11,778 bases of DNA from Gammaproteobacteria bacterium UBA6968. GTDB lineage: Bacteria; Pseudomonadota; Gammaproteobacteria; Pseudomonadales; Azotimanducaceae. The position numbers and the translations under genes were made by a program. Below are positions 7,206-11,778 of the stretch, one piece after another. The first letter of the stretch is position 1; each line of letters opens with the position of its first letter. The stretch lies in contig DJYW01000151.1 in assembly GCA_002450255.1 (NCBI GenBank), forward strand, positions 16,241 through 28,018. The letters run 5' to 3'. The notes below the pieces were generated by a model. That model worked only from the letters and a program-made list of their open reading frames with translations, ran no database searches and had not been told where the DNA came from.

Positions 7206-9581
7206 TCAAGGCAACGCGTATGCAATGACGTGACCGCCGCCCGCGTTGCTAGCTTCGTTAATTTTGGCACCATCAGCACTATGGCTCGCCCCGACCTCTA
7301 AGCTCACACCATCACCGGGGACCGTTACCAGCAGATACTGTTTGCCGGTTTTGGGACTGGTATAGCTAATCGGCGTCGCCTGGGAGAACGTGTGCAGCGG
7401 ATCTGCCCACAGCTCTGCGCCGGTAAACAAGTCAATGGCGCGGACATATCCGTCCATTACTCCAGCATTGAAGATCAACCCGCCTGCTGTGACTATGCTA
7501 CCCGCAACATAAGGCGTGCCCATATCCAAAGGCACCCCGAGTCGCGCTTCTGGTAGTGCTACCGCCGCCGTCCCCAATGGCCTGCGCCAGACGATCCGCT
7601 GAGTGCGCAGATCTACCACCGCCATCTCGCCGTAAGGTGGCTGTAGGCATGGTAGTTCGAGCGGCGAAGAAAACTGGGTAACGCGAGCTGCATAAGGTGT
7701 GCCGCGCTGTGGCCCACCGATGCCGTAACCTTGGGTCAGTCCTTCTGCTGCTGGGGTTTCACCTTGCTCATGAGGAATCATCTGCACTTGAAAGGGCAGA
7801 TGCATATTGTTGACCACCATAAGCTGGTGCACTTCGTCGACCGCAACGCTGCCCCAGTTCATGCCGCCTCCCGGGCCGGGGTATAACAGCGTCCCTTGCT
7901 CGGCTGGCGGTGTCATAGGTCCGTCGTAACTCAACGACAGAAGCGCCTTGCGGCAAGCAATTTGATCGAAAGGCGTGATGCCGAACATCAAATCTTCGGT
8001 GATCCGCGGATAAGCAAATGAAGGCATTCCCGTCGAGAACGGCTGTGTCGGTGAGGTAAATTCACCGGCTAAAAAAGTCTGCGGCACAGCACGCTCGGTC
8101 ACTTCTGACAATGGCTCGCCGGTCTCTCTATCCAACATAAATAACTCGCCGCGCTTTGTCGGCACGATGACCGCTTTGCGCCATTCGCCTTGCAACTGCA
8201 AATCAACGAGCGTGGGTTGTGACGGTACATCGTAATCCCAGACGTCGTGGTGCGTGGTCTGGAAATGCCATCGAGTCAGGCCGGTTTGCGCATCGATCGC
8301 GACAATCGAACTGGCGTATTTCTCCATCGACGCAGTGCGATGTGCGCCAAAATAATCAGGCGTCGCGTTGCCGGTCGGCACGTACACCAAACCCAGCTCA
8401 TCGTCCGCAGAGGTCAGGCTCCAAACATTAGGTGTGCCGCGGGTGTAGGTTTGACCCTCTGGCGGCAACTGAGTTTGACCTTCGCGACCCAAATCCCATG
8501 CCCAGGCCAGTCGTCCTGTGCGTGGATCGTAAGCCCGCACCACGCCAGAGGGTTCATCCACCTCCTGATTATCGACCACCCAGCCGCCCACCACCAAAAC
8601 CCCGCTTGCTACGGTGGCGGGCGAGCTCACAAAGTAATAGTAGGGCTTCACTTCACCCATGCCGGCAAGCAAAGAAATCTGGCCCTCTTCACCAAAATCC
8701 GGACAGGGCTTGCCAGTTTCTTTGTCAACTGCGATTAAACGCGCATCCGTGGTCGCAGTGAAAATACGCTCGGCACAAAACTCACCTGCAGAAGCATCAT
8801 CCAACATGTGATAAGTGACACCGCGACAATTGCCCAACAAACCATAAGGCACCGATTCGTTTTCTGGATCAAAACGCCAGCGCTCTTCGCCAGTATCCGG
8901 GTCAAGCGCAATCATCACGTTCTGCGCAGTACACAGATATAAACCGTCACCGATCTGCAGCGGCGTGCCGCTAAAACGGCCAATGCGACCAGTGCGGATC
9001 TGCCAGACGCGAGTAAGGTCCGCAACGTTCTCTCTGGTGATTTCTTCACTAGGGGTATAGCGGGTGCCTGCTTTGTTGCCGCCATAGGCCACCCATTCCG
9101 ACGGATTCTGCGCCGGGCCAACAGGCTCAGGGGTTAGCGCCACTGCCACACCAGAATTTTGATTGATGCCCATGCCACCCAACACAACAATACTTACCAC
9201 GGCGCACACCTGAATGCTGCGCAACGCCCAAAACGGCGGCTTCGGGGTTTGCCACAAAGCGCGCCTTACCGCGGGTAGACAGAGCCACAAACCGAGCAGG
9301 CCAACGAGCCAGATGCGCGCGCCCACCGTCCAAAAACCGAATCCGGATTCATATACAGCCCACGCCATGGTGAGCAGAAACAAGCCGACAAAAATAAAAA
9401 AGCCCGCCCGTTCGCGACGCCAACAAAAAATCCCCGACGCTAACATCAGCGCGCCGGCGATGGCGTAATAAAGTGTGCCGCCCATAAAGATCAAACTGAC
9501 GCCCTGCCAAATCACAGCAGTACCTATTACCATCAATAGGACGGCTATGATCCACGGCCTGCCATACTCCCGAGTTAACAT
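7206..9581 (-). CDS. Membrane-bound PQQ-dependent dehydrogenase, glucose/quinate/shikimate family
   Basis: This protein oxidises a periplasmic sugar or cyclic polyol using pyrroloquinoline quinone and passes electrons to ubiquinone. Read as 791 residues, it has five membrane helices (about 10-32, 38-54, 59-79, 87-105, 117-139) and then a periplasmic beta-propeller. The propeller contains WVAYGGNKAGTRYTP, repeated ALDPDTGEERW-type blades and a final HVIAYALP. HHDVWDYDVPSQPT places D449, and PTKRG places K476, 27 residues apart. This is the same spacing as catalytic Asp466 and Lys493 of E. coli Gcd, whose length is 796. H258 in CRGVTYH matches the conserved His. I chose the ATG at 9581 because AAGGGG (complement of 9589-9594) is 7 nt upstream and the length fits. 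A frame starting at 9674 adds 31 residues without a good ribosome site. Glucose versus quinate cannot be decided by eye. No PQQ synthesis genes are in the window. Confidence 0.93.
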   Translation of the reverse strand: MLTREYGRPWIIAVLLMVIGTAVIWQGVSLIFMGGTLYYAIAGALMLASGIFCWRRERAGFFIFVGLFLLTMAWAVYESGFGFWTVGARIWLVGLLGLWLCLPAVRRALWQTPKPPFWALRSIQVCAVVSIVVLGGMGINQNSGVAVALTPEPVGPAQNPSEWVAYGGNKAGTRYTPSEEITRENVADLTRVWQIRTGRIGRFSGTPLQIGDGLYLCTAQNVMIALDPDTGEERWRFDPENESVPYGLLGNCRGVTYHMLDDASAGEFCAERIFTATTDARLIAVDKETGKPCPDFGEEGQISLLAGMGEVKPYYYFVSSPATVASGVLVVGGWVVDNQEVDEPSGVVRAYDPRTGRLAWAWDLGREGQTQLPPEGQTYTRGTPNVWSLTSADDELGLVYVPTGNATPDYFGAHRTASMEKYASSIVAIDAQTGLTRWHFQTTHHDVWDYDVPSQPTLVDLQLQGEWRKAVIVPTKRGELFMLDRETGEPLSEVTERAVPQTFLAGEFTSPTQPFSTGMPSFAYPRITEDLMFGITPFDQIACRKALLSLSYDGPMTPPAEQGTLLYPGPGGGMNWGSVAVDEVHQLMVVNNMHLPFQVQMIPHEQGETPAAEGLTQGYGIGGPQRGTPYAARVTQFSSPLELPCLQPPYGEMAVVDLRTQRIVWRRPLGTAAVALPEARLGVPLDMGTPYVAGSIVTAGGLIFNAGVMDGYVRAIDLFTGAELWADPLHTFSQATPISYTSPKTGKQYLLVTVPGDGVSLEVGASHSADGAKINEASNAGGGHVIAYALP

Positions 9582-9633
9582 AGCTATTCCCCTTATTCCC
9601 GCTAAAGTCGACCCACCAAGCAAGAATAGGACG

Positions 9634-9661
9634 ACCCGCTGTCTATCGCTAGACGTCGGGT
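9634..9661 (-). promoter_or_regulatory. GNRA-loop hairpin in the PQQ dehydrogenase leader
   Basis: Read on the minus strand the segment is ACCCG, AC, GTCTA, GCGA, TAGAC, AG, CGGGT. It has two perfect 5-bp helices separated by a 2x2 internal loop and closed by a GCGA tetraloop of the stable GNRA type. It lies about 53 nt upstream of the preferred start at 9581, so it would be in the 5' leader of the mRNA. As DNA it is also a 28-bp imperfect palindrome and could be an operator. No T-run follows. It matches no riboswitch class I can name. Confidence 0.4.
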
Positions 9662-9695
9662 GATCTTTATGCATGCCCTAGCTGACGCCAGAACC

Positions 9696-9723
9696 GTCAC
9701 AAAGCCATCCAAAATCATAAAAT
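9696..9723 (+). promoter_or_regulatory. Candidate promoter for the monooxygenase gene
   Basis: GTCACA (9696-9701, 4 of 6 consensus bases) is followed after 16 nt by TAAAAT (9718-9723, 5 of 6). It would give a leader of roughly 125 nt that includes the inverted repeat at 9775-9801. On the opposite strand TATGAT (complement of 9714-9719, 5 of 6) could be the -10 box for the divergent dehydrogenase gene, but no good -35 box precedes it. Overlapping divergent -10 boxes would couple the two genes. Weak evidence. Confidence 0.25.
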
Positions 9724-9774
9724 TGCGTTATCCTTTCCACCATGTTTGGGCCGGCACTATTAACCGGCACGTTC

Positions 9775-9801
9775 GCAACAGGGTCGGCAGACACCTGTTG
9801 C
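9775..9801. repeat. 8-bp-arm inverted repeat in the divergent promoter region
   Basis: GCAACAGG (9775-9782) and CCTGTTGC (9794-9801) are perfect complements across 11 nt. The inner bases GTC (9783-9785) and GAC (9790-9792) also pair, leaving a GGCA loop and one bulged A at 9793, so a transcript could fold into an 11-bp stem. The repeat is 57-83 nt upstream of the monooxygenase ATG. The size and spacing suit the operator of a dimeric regulator such as a TetR- or GntR-type protein. No T-run follows, so it is not a standard attenuator terminator. A direct repeat CCGGCAC (9751-9757, 9764-9770) lies just upstream. Confidence 0.4.
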
Positions 9802-9857
9802 AGTGCCCTGGCCTGATACATCGGAAGTAACTTGTAGGATTGAGAAGGACTGAATTG

Positions 9858-11414
9858 ATGGATCACCATGACGTTGTAATAGTCGGCTGCGGCTTTTCTG
9901 GCCTGTTGTGTGCAAATTTTCTACGCGAAGAAGGTATTGAAAACGTCCGCGTGTTCGAAATGAACGCTTCGCTCGGCGGCGTCTGGAGTCACGGCGGCGT
10001 CGGCTCCTATCCCGGTGCGGCTTGCGACGTGCCCTCTTACACCTATTTACCGCTGCTGGATCGTACCGGCTTCATACCGTCCAAAAAATACGTCAATCAA
10101 GGCGAAATCGCTGACTACGCAGAAATGCTCGCCGACCACTGCGGCATCCGCGATTTGCTGCGTTTTTCTCGCAAAGTGACCGACATTCGTTACCTGGGCA
10201 CGGGTAGCTGGCAGGTGACAACTTGGGATGTCGAAAACGACTGCGAAGGTGAAACCGTGACCGCCAATCACGTCGTTTCAGCTAACGGCCCGCTATCCAG
10301 CCCACGGCTACCAGAGGTACCGGGAATGGCATCGTTCACGGGCGAGAGCTTTCATACAGCTGCCTGGGATCGCAGCGCCTCGTTGCAAGGCAAGCGCGTC
10401 GGCATCATTGGCACTGGCGCGTCTGCGGCGCAGGTCATTACTTCTATCGCTGACGATGTGGAATCGCTCACAGTCATTCAGCGCACGCCGACCTGGGCTC
10501 TGCCTAGGGACGACGAGCCAACGCCGCCGCAGATCGTCAAAGCGTTTCAAGCAGGCGGTTACAGCGAGCGGCTGCGAAAAATCCAGTCCGGCGAATTACC
10601 GCCGGATGAAGAAGTACTGTTTTCTTTCGAAATGCTTCATGACGAGGCCCAGAATTCAGCGATCTGCCAGGGCATCGCAGCGCGCATCCGCAAAGAAGTA
10701 CCCGATCCTGAGCTGGCCGCCGCGCTGACCCCTGATTACCCCTTTTTCTGCAAACGCGTGCTATTCATTGACGATTATTACACTACGTTCAACAAGCCCA
10801 ATGTGACTTTGGTGAATGAACCTGGCGGCGTTGTGGCCATTAATGCCGCTGGACTCGAGGTTGCGTCCGGCGATTGCTACGACTTTGACGTCATCATTTA
10901 CGCGACTGGCTTTGACAGCAATTACATCCCTTTCCCGGTCACCGGCAAAAACTCGGCCACCTTAGCGGATCGGTTTGGCGCGAATGCGGAAAATAATTAT
11001 CAAATGACCGACCCGCAAACATTGTGGGGGCTGCACGTCGCGGACATGCCGAACTTTTATATGATGATTGGTCCGCAAAGCCTCAATCCCGTCACCAACG
11101 TTACCTTGCTGTGCGAGGAACAGGCGAAGTATATCGCGAAGCTGGTCGCAAAAATGAAGACAGAGGGAGCGGTTGAGGTCGAACCTACTTCTGCAGCCGT
11201 GGCGTCTTGGACCGAGCGCTGCAACGACTCCGCAGAAGGCAAAGTCTGGCTCAAATGCAACAACTGGTACACGAAAAGCACTAAGACCGATACCGGTGCC
11301 GGCCGCAAGCGCTCGCGACTGATGTGGATGGAATCCTACGAAAACTATCTAGCCCACCTTTACAAAGAAGAGGGTGGCAGCCACAACGAGCTACTCAACT
11401 TTTCGGCCGGTTGA
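9858..11414 (+). CDS. Flavin-containing monooxygenase, Baeyer-Villiger type
   Basis: The 518-residue cytoplasmic FAD/NADPH enzyme belongs to the type I Baeyer-Villiger/FMO superfamily, which inserts one oxygen atom into ketones or oxidises N or S centres. Visible motifs are the FAD-binding GCGFSG (10-15), YPGAACDVPSYTY (51-63), and the family fingerprint F160-x-G-x-x-x-H166-T-x-x-W170-D171. The NADPH-binding GTGASA (185-190), the CKR of CKRVLFIDDYY (298 on) and ATGFD (349-353) follow. The length is usual for the family. The start is the ATG at 9858, because AAGGA (9845-9849) lies 8 nt upstream; a TTG six codons earlier overlaps that site and is rejected. The substrate cannot be read from sequence; relatives act on cyclic ketones, steroids and linear ketones. 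It diverges from the PQQ dehydrogenase and may share a transcript with the small gene 47 nt downstream. Confidence 0.93.
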   Translation: MDHHDVVIVGCGFSGLLCANFLREEGIENVRVFEMNASLGGVWSHGGVGSYPGAACDVPSYTYLPLLDRTGFIPSKKYVNQGEIADYAEMLADHCGIRDLLRFSRKVTDIRYLGTGSWQVTTWDVENDCEGETVTANHVVSANGPLSSPRLPEVPGMASFTGESFHTAAWDRSASLQGKRVGIIGTGASAAQVITSIADDVESLTVIQRTPTWALPRDDEPTPPQIVKAFQAGGYSERLRKIQSGELPPDEEVLFSFEMLHDEAQNSAICQGIAARIRKEVPDPELAAALTPDYPFFCKRVLFIDDYYTTFNKPNVTLVNEPGGVVAINAAGLEVASGDCYDFDVIIYATGFDSNYIPFPVTGKNSATLADRFGANAENNYQMTDPQTLWGLHVADMPNFYMMIGPQSLNPVTNVTLLCEEQAKYIAKLVAKMKTEGAVEVEPTSAAVASWTERCNDSAEGKVWLKCNNWYTKSTKTDTGAGRKRSRLMWMESYENYLAHLYKEEGGSHNELLNFSAG

Positions 11415-11461
11415 AAACAGGCCAAACACAATGAAGCGCGCGGTAGAGGGGCGGACTAAAT

Positions 11462-11755
11462 ATGGACAGCAAAGCATTAATTTTCGAAATTTACCGGGAA
11501 ACCGAGTTTATTAAGGGCCTTATCCTGTCTCGAATGTCAGAGACCGAGGCCGCCAAAACGAGCGAGTATCAATCCGTAGCAGCGATAGCGGCCGCATGTG
11601 GCGCGCACTTAAACGGCGAAGCGTTAGAACCTTATATCGAGCACTTCGTGCGCAAGGAGCTGGAAACTCAAACCGTCGAAGAACTCGATATTTATGGCAA
11701 GTTTTCGCCCCCGCCTGGATTCGTTAGATACTCTGACTTAGAGGAGAACGATTAA
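11462..11755 (+). CDS. Small helical protein of unknown function
   Basis: I do not recognise this 97-residue protein. It is acidic, soluble and largely helical by residue pattern, with no signal peptide, membrane segment or metal-binding cysteine cluster. The central stretch YQSVAAIAAACGAHLNGEALEPYIEHF (about 37-63, with C46) looks like two amphipathic helices. The C-terminus has FSPPPGF and ends in acidic residues. GAGGGG (11446-11451) lies 10 nt before the ATG, and the frame is open and complete, which supports a real gene. It follows the monooxygenase by 47 nt on the same strand without an obvious terminator, so co-transcription and an accessory or regulatory role are possible, but that is inference only. 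Confidence 0.65.
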   Translation: MDSKALIFEIYRETEFIKGLILSRMSETEAAKTSEYQSVAAIAAACGAHLNGEALEPYIEHFVRKELETQTVEELDIYGKFSPPPGFVRYSDLEEND

Positions 11756-11767
11756 ACCGTTCCTCTC
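11741..11767 (+). terminator. Hairpin over the stop codon of the last gene
   Basis: GAGGAGAACG (11741-11750) can pair with CGTTCCTCTC (11758-11767) with one mismatch and one G·T wobble, closing a 7-nt loop that contains the TAA stop. The position at the end of the monooxygenase unit fits a transcript end. No T-run follows in the last 11 bases of the window, so it is not a textbook intrinsic terminator. Confidence 0.3.
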
Positions 11768-11778
11768 AACACAGTGAC

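Noticed and set aside
8247..8738. 163-codon plus-strand open frame, the longest antisense frame in the window.
   Set aside because: It is antisense to the conserved propeller of the PQQ dehydrogenase, including the catalytic region; low-complexity Arg/His content is typical of a shadow frame.
9719..9733. Minus-strand GGATAACGCAATTTT resembles half of the lac operator.
   Set aside because: It lacks the symmetric other half and has a different centre; short AT-rich matches like this arise by chance.
9840..9857. TTG start adding six residues to the monooxygenase.
   Set aside because: The TTG overlaps the Shine-Dalgarno that clearly serves the ATG at 9858, and the FAD-binding motif needs to begin close to the N-terminus.
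9678..9869. 63-codon minus-strand frame across the divergent promoter region.
   Set aside because: It overlaps the start and ribosome binding site of the monooxygenase and the dyads, with no domain and no ribosome site.

Overview
The window looks like chromosomal DNA from a free-living, Gram-negative proteobacterium, most likely a marine or aquatic gammaproteobacterium. The reasons are a TonB C-terminal protein, a quinone-linked membrane PQQ dehydrogenase, a TerB-family protein, a Baeyer-Villiger-type monooxygenase, Shine-Dalgarno-led genes and roughly balanced base composition. The lineage is an inference; there is no rRNA or tRNA gene to anchor it.

Positions 170-6764 (all on the minus strand, so read right to left) hold a TerB-like protein (6312-6764), a small exported TonB C-terminal-domain protein (5669-6076) and then a tight three-gene signalling block. 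That block is a 1006-residue hybrid sensor histidine kinase with two receiver domains (2592-5612), a 660-residue CASTOR/POLLUX-type ion channel with two cytoplasmic RCK/TrkA-N-like modules (591-2573), and a single-domain DivK/CheY-like response regulator (170-535). The gaps are 56, 18 and 55 nt, so co-transcription is likely. I consider the kinase-channel-regulator block the most unusual content of the window: it suggests a phosphorelay physically or genetically coupled to an ion channel.

Positions 6765-7205 contain no gene I can support. Positions 7206-9581 (minus) encode a membrane-bound, PQQ-dependent glucose/quinate/shikimate-type dehydrogenase that feeds electrons from periplasmic sugar or polyol oxidation to ubiquinone. 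It is divergent from a flavoprotein monooxygenase of the Baeyer-Villiger/FMO type (9858-11414, plus), which is followed after 47 nt by a small helical protein of unknown function (11462-11755, plus). The 276-nt divergent region contains two notable dyad structures. One is a GNRA-loop hairpin in the dehydrogenase leader (9634-9661). The other is an 8-bp-arm inverted repeat in the monooxygenase leader (9775-9801).

Three annotated starts were moved inward from the longest possible reading frame because good ribosome binding sites sit before internal ATGs: the TonB-like gene (6076), the PQQ dehydrogenase (9581) and the monooxygenase (9858). I saw no tRNA, rRNA, CRISPR array, insertion sequence or convincing intrinsic terminator.
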